Under the pieces are notes generated by a model, which was given only the letters and a program-made list of their open reading frames with translations, was not told the origin of the DNA and ran no database searches. 64,000 nt of DNA from Anaeramoeba flamelloides (Eukaryota; Metamonada; Anaeramoebidae), in contig JANTQA010000026.1 in NCBI GenBank assembly GCA_027625915.1, positions 6,138,001 to 6,202,000 on the forward strand. Direction: 5' to 3'. Both the position numbers and the translations under genes were made by a program. Below are positions 11,740 through 24,522 of this stretch, one piece after another (position 1 is the first letter of the stretch; every line of letters begins with the position of its first letter).

Positions 11740-12760
11740 GTTTTTTTGAGGGTGCTACATAACACGATAATGAAAGAATTTTTGAAAAAAAAATTAAATA
11801 TTTGCTAAATTTAAACTTTTTAATTAATTCACTGAGAATAAACACTATTTGTTAATAAAGGATTTTGGATTAAAAATTATTTTTTAAGATATTTAAAAAT
11901 TTAAGTTGGAAAATTCAATTTCCCGGTTGCCTTAAGATTTTTTTCAAATTTAATAGTAAAAAATTTGAAAATTTTTTGCTTCTATTTAAGAGATCATTTT
12001 AATTATATTTGAAAAATATTTTAAATCCAATGAATATCTTCCAAATAGGGAATCAATTATTTTGACTATTAAAAAATTATTTGTTGATTTAAATTGAAAA
12101 AAAATATTTTTTTTTGATTTTCCGTTAGGTTTTTTTTAATTTTTAAAATAAACAGAAATTTTTTTAAAATTTTCGTTTTATTCCAAAAAGTAAAAAAAAA
12201 CCTAGGACACTTTTCGTTAGGTTTACTTGAGTTTTTTGTTTATTTAGAAAATCAGTAGATTTTCGTTAGGTTTTTTTGAGTTTTCTATTTTATTTGTGAA
12301 GTGTTATAGGTTTTTTTGAGGTTTTCTATTTTATTCCTTAATTTATTAAAATTTTCTGTTTATTTCAAAAAGTAAAAAAAAAAAATGCCTTTAGATTTTG
12401 CAAAATTTAAAATACTGAGTAAAATTTTTGATTTTTTTTCAATTCTTTTGAATTTCAGAAAAGCTATCCACTCTACAGTACTCAGTGGAAACTTTTCCTT
12501 ATTTTTTATTAATTATTTAAAATAATGGAGTAAAATCGTATAAATTTTTTTTAATTCTTCTGAATTAAAAAAACCTTGGAACTCGAGGGACACTTTCGTT
12601 AGCTTTTAAAGAATTTAGAAGAATATATAAAATCAAATATGCTACTCAAATCTTTTGAATTTTGGAAAACCTGGGATACTTTCATTATTTTTTTTTTTTT
12701 TTTTCTTTTTTTTTTTTTTTCAGCTTAGAAATAAACAGAAAATCTATAGATTTCCCTCTA
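11740..12760 (-). mobile_element. LINE 3'-end fragment with palindrome modules (array A)
   Basis: The stretch 12118-12760 is a chain of degraded palindromic modules marked by CGTTAGGTTT, AACCTAGGACACTT, GAGGTTTTCTATTTTATT and TTTAAAATACTGAGTAAAAT. The roughly 350 bases at 11740-12100 are a reverse-strand match to the sequence that follows the array at 46689-47610 (for example TTTGACTATTAAAAAATTAT against the complement near 47340). So these two loci share an array plus a common 3' tail. No coding part is visible. Boundaries are approximate, and the copy looks old. Confidence 0.6.
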
Positions 12761-13892
12761 TAATTTCAAAAATTCTCAAAAACCTAAGATATGGAATATA
12801 TGTCATTAGTTATTTTTTTCCCGTAGTTGAGTTTATTCGATGATTGCAGTGTTTTCAAAACCATTAGTTATTATCTATTAAATATATATATATATATATA
12901 TATATCTTAAAGTTGAATTTAAGGAAAATTCATAGTCACATTCAATTATTTAATAATTTTTACCCGAAAAAAAGACCTTTCTTCTCATTATAGACTTTTC
13001 AATTAAGTGGTACTGCTAACAACAATCAATAAAATTGCCTCGGGGTTTTTAAGTTCCTGAAATAGATTGATTATATTTTGAATAAACTCGATAAACAAGG
13101 ATGAAATGATAATTGAAGGTATAATTTTTTAGAACTTTTCTTTTAAATTTTATTTTTTCATAATAGTGAAGCCAAAATATGATTCCTCTTTTTTAACTTT
13201 TTATTGTCGATTAATATTCTTCATTCTTTCTGCGCTTATTTATTTCAATTTTCTTTTCGAAAACTAAATTTCGTATAAAAAGTTTCAAATTTCCATTATT
13301 TATTCGCTCTTTGAATTAGAATTTCGGATTTAATTCTATTTAAAATTCTCTCTTTAACAGATTAAATATATGTTTTCAAATAAAACACTTAGCGATAAAC
13401 CATGAATCCCTTTTAAAATGGTAATCCATATCTCCAAAAGTGGAAAAGGGTGTTTATATATCAGGTTTAATTTGATCCCTGAGAAAATAAGTACTTGATG
13501 GCCATTAGTAAAATATATAACGAATAATTACTATTTAGATAAGAGTTGTATTGATAAGGAAGAAATTAAATTTAAATATTGTATAAGGTATAAATAAAAT
13601 AATAACAAACAAAATTGTTATTAGGATTTATAAATCATAAAAACAAACTATATCAAAACAAAATAGTTTAAGATTTATCTAAAAGGGGGTAGGCAAGTGT
13701 TTTTGATGGAAAAAAACACTGTGGAATTCTTCACTTTATCTCTTTAGCTTCAGAATAAATATTAAATTTCAAATTGTTATTAATTTTGGACTTTTACCTA
13801 ATTAGAATTCAGAATTTTATTTATTATCAAAAATATCAAATCAGGTATTATTGTTAAAACTTTATTTTTCAAAATTTTCTATTAAATTCTAA
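12761..13892. other. Non-coding stretch with a (TA)n run
   Basis: No gene is supported. A (TA)n run lies at about 12881-12905. The frame at 12655-12843 consists largely of a poly-T tract read as poly-Phe and is not called. Confidence 0.55.
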
Positions 13893-14750
13893 GCTCAATT
13901 TTGAAAAAATGTGAGTCATCTGAAATAATTAGTGGTATTTGAATTAAAAATGGGAAACATTTTCACTTCATTTTCAATTTCCATTTTAAAGTAGAACCAC
14001 AAACACCAACTTACTTCTTTGAGAACTCAATTTATAAAAGGAAAAATATTGTAACTGAAGTAAAATTTTTTTCCCTTTTCTAATTCAAATACCTGTAATT
14101 GAAAAAAAAATAAATTTCCTTTCGTATTCAAGTACAATTAATAATTAAATCTGACCTTTAATTAACTTTTAAATCGTTCCAAATCTATAAAAATCTGATA
14201 TATTAAACATTTAAAAAAATAAAACCAAAAACTAAAAAAAAGTGAAATCACAATTTTTGAAATGAGTATGACCAATACTTTTTTTTATTATTGAAATTCC
14301 ACTGAAAAAAAGTTAAAAAAAAGATTTTTTACTCTAATAATTAAATTCATTTTAATGGGTATTAGATATCAATTTTCTGTGTAATTATTATTTGTCTATT
14401 GGAAGAAATATTTTTTTTTTTCCACATAATCTATTCCAATAAACAAAGTTAAAAAAAAAAAGAAAGAAAAAGAAAAGAATATCAAAAAGAAAAAAATAAA
14501 GATAAACAAAGAAAAAAAAAAGAAAAGAAAAAAAAGTAAAACAATATAACAAAATTTGAAAAATGATTCTGTGGAAAAATAAGAAAATATTTTTTTGATA
14601 AGAATAAGTGATAAAAAAAATTAAATCAAATTCTAAAAAATGACTATGATCAAAAAAAAAGATACATTTTTTTCCAAATAATAAGAGACAAAAATACAAA
14701 AAATCACTTCGATTATCATTATAAAGTGGGTCAACGTTTTTGAAAAATAG
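13893..14750 (+). mobile_element. Family 3 repeat with TIR-like ends, interrupted by family 4
   Basis: This copy matches the ones at 23893-24522 and 56095-56742. Shared words are TTTCGTATTCAAG, AAAGTGA...CAATTTTTGAAA, TTTTTTGATAAGAATA and a final TTTTTGAAAAATAGTT. The left end (TTTTGAAAAAATGTGAGTCA) and right end are rough inverted matches, and a third copy of the motif lies inside. Near its left end it contains the family 4 element at 13935-14097. A 103-codon minus-strand frame inside it (14388-14699) is Phe/Leu repeats from A-rich DNA and not a gene. Confidence 0.6.
13935..14097. mobile_element. Family 4 short palindromic MITE, nested
   Basis: The left end reads GGTATTTGAATTAAAAATGG. The right end is its inverted match, ending CTAATTCAAATACC. 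The interior is about 120 bases. A second copy lies at 16314-16478. Confidence 0.75.
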
Positions 14751-15095
14751 TTAAGATAATACTTGTCTTCATAAAATAATGATTTGGTTTATGGAATCAA
14801 TTGAGAACTAACAATTCGAATCAGGTAAAATTCGCAATTCCCAAAAATTGATATTTAATAGTTCATCTGGATCAAAAGACGTATAGTGTATATTTTTAAT
14901 AATTCTTTGATTATCCCTCCAAGTTGCTTTTGATTGGATAGTCCTTAATTTTTGCAAATAAAAAAAAAATAAGAGAAAAAAATTTTCAAAATGAAGAATA
15001 AATGGAGATTTATTTTTGTTGATTTGTTTTTGCTTTTAACCATGTTATGATCTGATTAAAAAAGGTCTGTATCAGTTATTACATTCATTGTTTTC

Positions 15096-15353
15096 TTATT
15101 TTTTTATAAAGTGTTTAATTGCACTATTTAATTTTCTGTTATCCTGTTGAAGTTTTTTGTTTTCTTTTTTCAAACGCACAATTTCATTTTCATCCGACAG
15201 TGTTTCAATTTTTGATACCTTGCTAATTAACTCATCAGCAAATAATTCATAAGGAGACACTTGATCTAAGATAGTGTCTGGTTCAGCATCAGAGTCAGAT
15301 TCAATTCCTTGGTTGCTAATTCCTTTTCTTGTTATTGACCATAGGCTTGACAT
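15096..15353 (-). CDS. Small acidic coiled-coil protein
   Basis: An intronless 85-residue frame read from ATG at 15353. Residues 1-40 are polar and acidic (SDSDAEPD). Residues 41-85 form a clear leucine-zipper-type heptad pattern, with LKKENKKLQQDNRKL and a short basic end FIKK. Base composition and codon use stand out from the flanking A/T runs, which supports a real gene. I do not recognise the family with certainty. The length and the EN-x2-L-x2-EN-x2-L pattern recall SCOC/Slo1, small Golgi coiled-coil partners of Arl GTPases, but that is only a resemblance. It has no signal peptide or membrane segment. Confidence 0.7.
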   Translation of the reverse strand: MSSLWSITRKGISNQGIESDSDAEPDTILDQVSPYELFADELISKVSKIETLSDENEIVRLKKENKKLQQDNRKLNSAIKHFIKK

Positions 15354-15559
15354 CTCACAAAAATTTGTTAATAATTGAAAAAAAGTAATGTAAAAAATAA
15401 TATAAAATAAAAAAGTAAAAAATGTTATTCATAGGAAGGTATCCAAAGAAATTAAAGAAGAAAGCAATGAGAAAAACAATAGTCAAAAAAGAAAATTATT
15501 AAATTATTTTTCATCAAATCGAAAAAAAAATTCAAAAAATTTAAGTTTAATATGTCAAA

Positions 15560-16046
15560 CAGTTATCAAAATAATGCGGGTCTAACGACTATAATCAGTG
15601 TTTCAAAATATATTCCTTGTTTTTTTTCTTATTCTATGAAAAACAACATACAATATATCATTTGGTGGTATACCTAATTTAAAATTAATTTTGAAGGTCA
15701 AGAAACTTCTTATTTTAAGTAAATTTTAAATTATTAATGCGATTTAATAAAAATTTTCCATATTTTTCTCAATTTTTTTCAAAATTTTTTTTTTTTGATT
15801 GAGTAAGAAAAATTTAAAAAATTTCCTCTTTTTTTTAAGATAAATTTTGCAATTTGATCCTTCGTTTTTAGAATTTCTTTTTTAAATAAGAGAACTTTTA
15901 GAAATCAGGACCATATTTATTTAGTATTTAGGGTTTCTTGTTGGTTTCTTTGATCGGTTAATGTATAGGATTTTTATAACATAAAAATACACCGATTATT
16001 TTGAAACACTAATTAAACTTTTTTACACACTTTATTTTGACAACAG
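15560..16046 (-). mobile_element. Family 1 TIR element, right part
   Basis: It matches the right part of the 1527-3368 element: GTATACCTAA..TTTAAA, TATTTTAAGTAAATTT, GGTTTCTTTGATYG, GAAACACTAATTAAACTTTT and the terminal GACAACAG before TA at 16047-16048. The left end was not found; the start given is where similarity fades. Confidence 0.6.
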
Positions 16047-16313
16047 TAAATTTCAAGAGATAAGTAAAGTGTCAACCAACAAACCTTCAAACACTGTCTG
16101 AAAATTTAACCGTCTATTATGATCACAAACATTGACTTTTAAAGTAAAAAAAATTCAAGTCATTTTTGATTATCAAGTAACTCAATTTACAAAATGTTTA
16201 ATCCAAAACGATCAAAATATATTACCCAACACTCTGTATCACACATCCAAAGCTATCATATTATTCAGCTTTTAAAATCACTTCAATTTTTTTTTGGGAG
16301 CTCTTATCATTTA

Positions 16314-16478
16314 TGGGTATTTGAATTTTAAATGGGAAATAATTTTCACATCCTTTTCAAAGTCCTTTAAAAAATAGAGCCCACAAATCACATCCCACTA
16401 ATTTGATAACCCCATTTATAAAAGTACAAAAGTTAAAATGTACTAAATTTTTTTCCCATTTTTAATTCAAATACCAGT
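16314..16478. mobile_element. Family 4 short palindromic MITE
   Basis: The inverted ends GGTATTTGAATTTTAAATGG and TTTTAATTCAAATACC enclose about 120 bases. It is similar over its length to the copy at 13935-14097 (for example CCATTTATAAAAG here and AATTTATAAAAGG there). Confidence 0.75.
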
Positions 16479-17050
16479 ATTTTTTGTGTTGGTCTCTTTT
16501 TTATTGTACACTGATCTATATTGGGTTGTATAAGAATACGTGCTGAATGAAATTTCTGAATTGAAAAAAGAAATCCAATTGAAATTTTATCCCATTCATT
16601 ATTCAAATGCAAGTTTTAAAGCAAGAAAAATACTTTTAAGTGCAAAATCAAAAGATAAAAATTTTCATTCCGCTTTCCAAAATAACCATCAACCCAAGAA
16701 TTAAAAAAAAATCATAAAAGTCCCCAATTCTTTAAAAGAATATTTATAATTTAAATTGATTTATGGAATTAAAAAATTGAAATGTAACCTAATGTTGAAA
16801 CTTTTTTGTTCGAAAGCTGAATGAAAATTTTGATACTTTTATTTCGCAATAAATAGTAAATATAAAACCAAAGAACATGATTGATCAACATATACAATTT
16901 TCTATAAATAATAATCAGACATTGAATTAAGATTCAAAACCATTCAGAGGGATTTTATTTTTTGTCAAAAATCAATTACCAAATAATTTTTTTTTTTTAT
17001 TTTGCTATTTTTAAGAAGCAACGTATCTATTTCCTTTCAAAAAAAACATT

Positions 17051-17285
17051 ATGAATTTTTCTGAAATTATTCTAAAATCTCAATTAGATTCTACCAATAC
17101 AAGAGTAATTCAAATTGAACCACCTAAAACTGGATCAACAAAATTAAAGAAAGAAGCAGTGCCAACAAAAATATTTGGGGGTGTCTTTTATTTAAATCAC
17201 GAAAACAAGAACAACTTTCTTTCTTGGTAAATTTACTTTATTTTTTTAAATCCTTTTTTCTTTTTCGAATTGAAAAAGAAAAACA

Positions 17286-17316
<31 letters not shown>

Positions 17317-20300
17317 CAAAACAACCCAAACACAAATTAATAAAAACAAATCAAAAAAAAAAAAAAATAATTATTACTTTTTCCTTCATAAAATTTAGGA
17401 ACGTTAATGGAACCTATTTAGAAATTGTTCATGATTCGCTTGATCATGATCTGGAACACAATTCTATTACTTTATCTTTTAGTAATGATATTAAGGTAGG
17501 GTGTGTCGATTTTTATCAAGAACAAGAGACAACTAATTCATTAACACAATCGCTTGGTGTTTTTGTTTCCACGATCGATTCGATTATTTACCATATTCAT
17601 TTTGATAGCGCACTTGTAATAGAAAACAAATCCACCATGACCAAAACTTATTCCTCTTTTCTTTCAACTTTCGATGGGTTGTGTAATTATTTCTTAATAC
17701 CAACAGAATATTACATCACAGCCCTGAAAGCAAAAGATCGTCAGAATATCATCACAGGGACAAGCGCAGGCAATTTATTACTCTTTCGGTTTGTTAAACA
17801 CGAACTACAAACCATTGAAATTTCTCATAAGACGCTTACTGGTAAACTTTGGAAGATTATTCCTTCATTTAATAAGTAATTAAGCTCTCCCTTTCCTTCT
17901 TTTTTTTTTTTTTTTTTTTTTTTTGTTTCTGTTTATTTTCTTTTATTTTATTGCTTTTATGAAATATTTTGATTTCTTATTTTCAATTAAATTGTCTTTT
18001 GACTGCGTTGGTTTTTTAAGGGCAAATTATTACTTTTCAAATTTGTTCAAATTTCAAAATTGGTCAAATTCACATTTTTTTTTCAAAATAGTTAATTCTA
18101 TTGAAATATATTGGATTTAGGTATTTAAAAATCATCTTTTTAAGGAAGGTTAGGGTATGCTAGGCAGGTTATAGTATGTTAGTGTAGGATAGAGTGGGTT
18201 TGGGGAGTTTGAATGGTATATTTGGGGAATTTTGGTAATTATTTGAAAAAAAAAATCATTAAGAAGACAAATTACGCTTTTGTCACTTGTTGTAAGGAGT
18301 AAAATTTTTCCACTTAACTTTGTGTTTAGAATTGTACTTCGAACAAATTTTTAAAAATATTTTGTATTGATGATTTCAAGATTTTGGATTTTCTACAATT
18401 TAAGTAATAAAATACTCCTAATCACAAAATAATATTTTTGATTTTTCCTCCCATAATCATTAAATTTCATTAAAAACATTCACACCCATAATGATAATAA
18501 TCAAGAAACTCTTCAAAAATACGAAAAAATTCAATTTAACCAAATTTGAAATTTAATAATATGCCCGTTTTTAATCTAAACTTTGTTTCCGCCAAAGAGT
18601 TCATAATTTTTTTTCAAATATCTAATATTTTATCTAATTGACCTTTAAAGAAAAAATAAAAAATAAGTAGAATAATACACATCAGAAGATAGTTGGTATT
18701 TGTCTGAAGCAAATCTAATAAATCTATGTATTTTCTTAAAAATTGAAAAACCCAAATCCTTTTAGCACCATTGAAAAAGAACAACAATGTTCATTTTGAT
18801 CTTAATTGAAGATCCAAATAAAATTCCAATAGAAAACAATATGATTTTTCTACACTCATTCTCACATTTCCAATAACATTAGGATAATATAGTTTTTATC
18901 AAATGACTATCGATCTTACAAAAAAGTAAAATTGCAAAACAATTATGGTTTCAAAAAAAATAGAATGCAAGAAAAAAAGAAAAATGTGAAAAAATGACTT
19001 TCAATTTTGAAATTTCTAAATTATATTTTTTGTCTTCTAATATCCATTCAAACCCTTTAAACACATGTAATTTACTCGAACACAACTGGACCACTTTATC
19101 TGGAAAATAAGTTATATATTCATATGAAATTATTTTTCATATTTGCAAAATTTTATTCACATTGAGTCTTCTTGTACAAGATTTAAACAAACAATAATAA
19201 TTTAAAATTTATCAACATAATTTTTTAATTTTATACTAAACTTGATACCTATCTATCTCTCTCTATATATTTATAAATAAAAAAAAAAAACATAAACAAT
19301 AGCAAAAACATTGAAAATGCAATTTTATCAATAGATTATTATGAATCAGAAACTTCTAATCAAACATTTGTATTCACACAGAGTTGTGATAATAAATTAA
19401 GGATCTGGGATCTTAATCACCAAAAATGTATTAATGGGATTGAATTAAATTTAGAAACTGATGAAGAAAGAATCATTAAATTTGATAATTTAACAAACAA
19501 ATTAAAAATTTATCCCAATTTGAATGCATTTCAAAATAAAACACTGATAATAATACATTCAACATTATTCGAAACAGCAAAATTTTATTTATTTGAATTT
19601 GATGAAGAAAATTTAACAGTGGGCAAATATTTAACTTTAAATTCTTCACCAAAGGGAGAGATTATTGATTTCACACTTGATACAACCGATGAAATTTTAT
19701 TTTGTATTTCTTATGAAAATATGTATTCTCAAAATAGAAACAACAACAATAACAACAGCAACAACAACAACAAACGTAGTAAACAAAAAAAAAATAAAAT
19801 TGAAAAAGACAATTATTATATCTATTATAATAACGCAATTATTTCTTTTGAAACATATCTAGAAACACCATGGAAAGAATGCTTTACACTATTAAATGAA
19901 TTACCTAAAATACCTTTTTGGGAGGACTTTTCTAATAAAGAGGAAGAAGTAATTTTTGAAGAATTTTTTGATTTAATCTTTGAAAGAGGATATTTTTATA
20001 AAGAAATTTTAATAAAATCAATTGAATTAATTTTGAAAGAAAAAAAAATCAATTTAAATAACTTGAATGTTAATTTTAATATGATCAATAACAAAAAGCA
20101 AAAACAAATAACAAAATACAATCTTCAAGACTTTAAGAGATATTGCGAAATGATCATTAATTATGAACAAGAAAAATTAATTGAAAAAAATCAATTGACC
20201 AATAAAAAATTTAAAAAAAATGATTATTGCTTTATTTGTTTTAATTTTTTCCAAAATTTATTGAAAAAATGTAATTCAATTTGGAAGATACAAAATCAAC

Positions 20301-23227
20301 CTTTGTCGATAAATTATGATCAAAAAACTTGCTTAGCAATTATTCAAAAAAAAAAAAATAATCTAAACATTTTGAGAAAATGCTCCAATTTCGAATCATT
20401 ATTGGGCATTATTGAATTAATCAGTTTAGATGTCGAATGTAGTATTGATACACATTTTGAAATACCCTTAATTGAATGCTTTTCCTTTATTAGAAAGACT
20501 ACTCGAAACTATTTAAAAGATGAATTTATCCTTGATTTGATCCAGTTAAAAGATCCAATCGAATCTTGCTCAGAAAAGTTATCAAATTTAATTAGCTATC
20601 AATTGAACCAAAGCCAAAGTGGTAACAATAATGATAGTAAACATAACATCAATAGCAATAGCAATATTAATAACAACAAGAATAATAATAATTTGAATTT
20701 TGTTTATGAATTAATTGAATTATATAATAAAATTGAAAACCCAATACAACAAATATTAAAAATGTTAACATATTTCGAAATGATTCCTAATGAAGATCTT
20801 AATATGAGCAACAAAGATATTGAAACAAAGAATAAATTTAAATATATTAATAAGAGTTTTAAATTGCGAGATAGATTATCAAACAAATTAATTGATAACA
20901 TATTATTTTATTCCTTTCAACAAATTATTTCACATAATTTTTATTTTATTATTGATTTATTTTTTTTAATAATATTTGTTTACAAATTTAATATGGATTC
21001 CAATATTATCGAAACTAAGGAATATAAAGTTTTAATTAATGAAATTATTCCTAGAATAAAAAATATATTAAATAATTATTTACCATTATATTGGCTTTCA
21101 AGAATGAAATTTTTTACAATTCAATCAAACCAAGATCCAAACATTATAAAGATTGGCGAGAATAACAAAAATGATAATGATTTATTAAAAATTAATAATA
21201 TAAGCAAAATAATTACAAAGAATAACAACAATAACAGAAAAAAAAATACAGAGCAATATATATTAAAAATGTTCATTACCCAAAATCGAAAAGATATTAA
21301 TAAAAAACTAATCAATTCAATAATTCTAGAAAAAGAAGAAGAAGAATATTTTTTAAAGGAAATTCCTACCAATTCTGAAATATTAAATTTGTTAATGAGA
21401 ACTGTCAATGAATATTTTTGGTTATTTCCTCAGCAAAACATCGTATTAAAAATATTAAAATTTTTGAATGAGAGAAAGCAATATCAATATATTTGTGATT
21501 TCGTTTCGGTAATCAACCACATATACTACAATTTTCGCAACGATTGGTATCACGCCATTGCGCAATTAAATTTGAATAATTTAGAAAAGGCATTTCAATT
21601 ATTTCAAAAAAGCTCATTAAGGGTAGATGGGAAGGACAATTGGTTTTTAAATACACACTCTTTTGATAATAATGATAATAGTAGTAGAAGCACTAGCCGC
21701 GGTGGTGGTGGTGGTGGTGGTCAAAATAAAAAATATAAAAATCATAAATATGCATTGATTGATTATTTTTTATTAGTTATTGATCATTTTGAAATGATGA
21801 CCAATAAATCAACAAAGGAATTAAAAAAAAGAATTTTTGATTATATTATTAAAATTTCCAATTATGCGATTTATTGTGTTGGGATCAATAATCCAAAAAG
21901 TTCAATTTTTTATTCCAAAATATTCTATCACTCGATAAACAATGAAGATTATGAACAAGCCTATTCCACTATTATCAATAACCCCAATTCAAAGATCAGT
22001 GAAAAATGTTTAAAGCATTTAATTTTAATTATGTGCAATGGGACAAATAATAAGGAATCATTATTATTCAAAATCATATCACCAAAATATTATAATATTC
22101 TAACAGAAACACTACAATGGAAAGCAAAATCAATCAAAATTACGAATCTATTTATCGAAAACAAAAGTAAAAATTATTATTTATCATTATTTTCCTTTTT
22201 AATCCAAACAAACAATTTTCGAGAGGCATCAAAAATAATGTTTGAATTGGCCACTCGAATCCAATCACTCTACGCATTGACCAATTCATTAATCATTTTA
22301 TCAGAAATTGAAAATTATTTATTAACCTCATTAAATTGCTTATTAATTGTAGAAAGGGATTTTGCCTGGTTCCTTTCAGAAAAAATTATTGATCCTCGTG
22401 AGAAAATTGATTCGGAAATTGGTTATTTCCAAGAAAGTAATAAAAGAAAATATAATCAAAAAAAAAAAAAGCCAAATCAATTCCAATTACAAGAAGTAAA
22501 CGATAGCAATTCTGAAAAGGAAATAATCACCCCCAAAAAAATTAAATCCAAATATTTGTTTTTTTCTTCCCTGAATAAATTAGAAAAGGATTTTAATATT
22601 ACCTTGCCAATAGATATTTCCTTTGACGAATTGATCTTCCAATATTTGATAAAATATTTGTTATTTGATCTTGTCTTTGCAATTGCCACTCACGAAGAGT
22701 TGGATTTAATAAAAATTTTTAAACAAGTTACGAAAACCTGCATCAAAATACAATCCAAAAATATTGATTATAAACCACAGATTATTAAAAACGCGCTCGC
22801 GAAATTGCAATACTATACAATAAAATTGGATTCCAAGGAAACAAACTTTGCTTACCATAATATTGTCTTTGCCACAATTTTGTCAAATAATTTTAATAAC
22901 CCCAAAAAACTGATCAAAATACCCTTTTGGCTCATCAAATCTTATAACGAAATTGACACAGAAGGGTTGTTAAGAAACTATATACAGTTCCAACTCTTCG
23001 ATAAAGCAGTTAATATCGCAATACAGATGATTTCCAACGTTGAAAGAAAATTTGAAACAGTAAACAAATTTTTCCCTAATTCAGTTCATTTGCCCTATTT
23101 CCTTTTCGACAACTTATTAAAGGAATTAAATAATTTAGAAAATGGTGACAGACTAATTCGTGAATTTAAATTTAGATTAAATTACATTTTACAAAAAATG
23201 AATCAAATTTCAAATGTATTGAAATAA
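17051..23227 (+). CDS. NUP160: Nup160-like nucleoporin (Nup120/Nup160 family)
   Basis: A spliced gene with exons 17051-17226, 17399-17875 and 19303-23227, giving 1525 residues; all junctions are GT-AG and the phases close. In the Nup107-160 (Y) complex this protein is an arm subunit of the nuclear pore scaffold. Evidence: the N-terminal third reads like the Nup120/160 beta-propeller (SWNVNGTYLEIVHDSL, TGTSAGNLLLFRF, ENAILSIDYYE, DNKLRIWDLNHQKC). The rest is a long alpha-helical solenoid with the repeat-like segment AIAQLNLNNLEKAFQLFQKS and a conserved-looking C-terminus. Human Nup160 is about 1436 residues. Poly-Asn (near residue 370) and an Arg-Gly run of seven Gly (near 1017) are local insertions. 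Exon 3 opens with codons fully consistent with the propeller, so it should not be started at the later in-frame TTG/ATG. Intron 1 has 172 bases; intron 2 has 1427 bases and holds a dispersed repeat. Confidence 0.85.
17280..17330. repeat. (AAAAAC)n tract in nucleoporin intron 1
   Basis: Simple CAAAAA/CAAAA units inside the short first intron. Confidence 0.8.
18540..19125 (+). repeat. Dispersed repeat in nucleoporin intron 2 (uninterrupted copy)
   Basis: It matches the two halves at 53660-53880 and 55627-56035 in the cytohesin intron. Shared words include AACTTTGTTT, TATTTTCTTAAAAA, CAATATGATTTTTCTA, CAATAACATTAG and ATATCAT-like spacing up to ACTGGAAAATA / CTGGAAAATAAG. The copy here lacks the LINE fragment that splits the other. 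No TIRs, no coding capacity; class unknown. Confidence 0.7.
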
Positions 23228-23360
23228 TAATTAATATTAATAATAATAGATTGGTTTTAATTTTAATTTTTTTTTTATTTATAATTTTTGATTTGTAAAT
23301 TTTGTTATTTTTAATTTTTATTTGGTTTTTCTTTTATTTTTCATTTTTGTTGTTATGATA

Positions 23361-23892
23361 AACCCCATTCCAAAAATTTGGACACACCCAAAATCAAAAA
23401 TAGGCAAAAAAAAAACTCAATTTATTTTATTTTTCCAAATGTTATTTAAAGTAACATTTAAGTATGCAAGTATTAATGTTTTTATAAGTAATCATTTTAA
23501 TACAAATAAAAGATTAAAATATAAAACTAAAAAATAAAAATTGGTGTATCCAAATTAACGAAACGAGAAGAACCAAAAAAAGTATTGGTAAATTTGTTAA
23601 AATTCCACCAACAATTGTTGATCGATCAACCGATATGGTACCATCGGCCAATTGTATGTGATTTTCCAATTTAACAAACTCAACACTAACTTTCAATCAA
23701 CCATTGAAAAAAAGTTTCCAGATCTAAGGAAACGGATTTAGTAACTTGCAAAAAAGGAAATGAAAACAAAACCTGAAACAAAAAAGACAAAAAATGAAAT
23801 AGTAATTTGTAAAATCAAAATTATTTCCAAATTGAATTTAAAGTGTGATATTGTTATTCTTTCAACTGTGTCCCAATTTTTGGAATTTTAAA
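23361..23892 (+). mobile_element. Family 2 mariner-like MITE
   Basis: The left end AACCCCATTCCAAAAATTTG follows TA. The right end near 23870-23892 is its inverted match (GTCCCAATTTTTGGAATTTT). The interior shares TTGATCGATCAA and AAAATCAAAATTATTTC with the copies at 34683-35215 and 46160-46686. Length is about 530 bases and no gene is present. The 71-codon frame at 23322-23537 and the minus 60-codon frame are chance. Confidence 0.75.
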
Positions 23893-24522
23893 CACAATTC
23901 CAAAAATTGTAACTCATCTAAAAAAATAAATAAAAAAAAATTTTTTCCTTTCGTATTCAAGAACAACTAATAATGAAAATCTGATTTAGAATTCACTTTT
24001 AAATCATTCTTCAATATAAAGAGTAGAATCTTTCAAAAATAAATAAAAATAAAGTAAAAAACTATAAAAAAGTGAGTAACAATTTTTGAAATTAGCATTA
24101 CAGATGTTTTATTACTGATCTTTTACTGAAAAAAAGTTAACAATAAGATTTTTTACTAATAATTTAATTTTTTTTTCCAGAGTATTACCTAGCCACAACC
24201 TTCTAAAAAATTATTTGTCTTTTTGATCTTTTTTTCTTCACATGATTTTTTGTAAAATCAAAAATTATCAAAGAAAAAAAAAAAGAAAAAAAGAAAAAGA
24301 AAATTAAAATTATAAATAAAAAAATAAATCCGATAAATTAGAAAAAACAAAAGAGAAAAGAAATTAGAATAAATGATTCTGATCCAAAAATTTGAAAATA
24401 TTTTTTTGATAAGAATATGAGGAAAATTCCTCAAATTTGCTTCGATTATCAGTAGAAATGAGTCAATTTTTTTGGTCAATACATTTTTATAAACTTTATG
24501 AAAAACTTTTTGAAAATAGTTA
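23893..24522 (+). mobile_element. Family 3 repeat, directly abutting family 2
   Basis: It starts with CAATTCCAAAAATTGTAACT and runs through TTTCGTATTCAAGAACAACT, AAAGTGAGTAACAATTTTTG and TTTTTTGATAAGAATATG to TTTTTGAAAATAGTTA. It is colinear with 56095-56742 and, apart from a nested MITE, with 13893-14750. The minus-strand frame at 24258-24527 is low-complexity and not a gene. Confidence 0.65.

Noticed and set aside
12655-12843. 62-codon frame with a poly-Phe run
   Set aside because: Product of poly-T within repeat-derived DNA; no coding bias.
14388-14699. 103-codon minus frame, hydrophobic
   Set aside because: Lies in the A-rich part of a family 3 repeat; the same place gives similar low-complexity frames in the other copies (24258-24527, 56461-56694).
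17637-17879. Separate 80-residue gene ending at TAA 17877
   Set aside because: The TAA overlaps a GT donor; the sequence continues in phase into the exon at 19303 and upstream to 17399, so it is an internal part of the nucleoporin gene.
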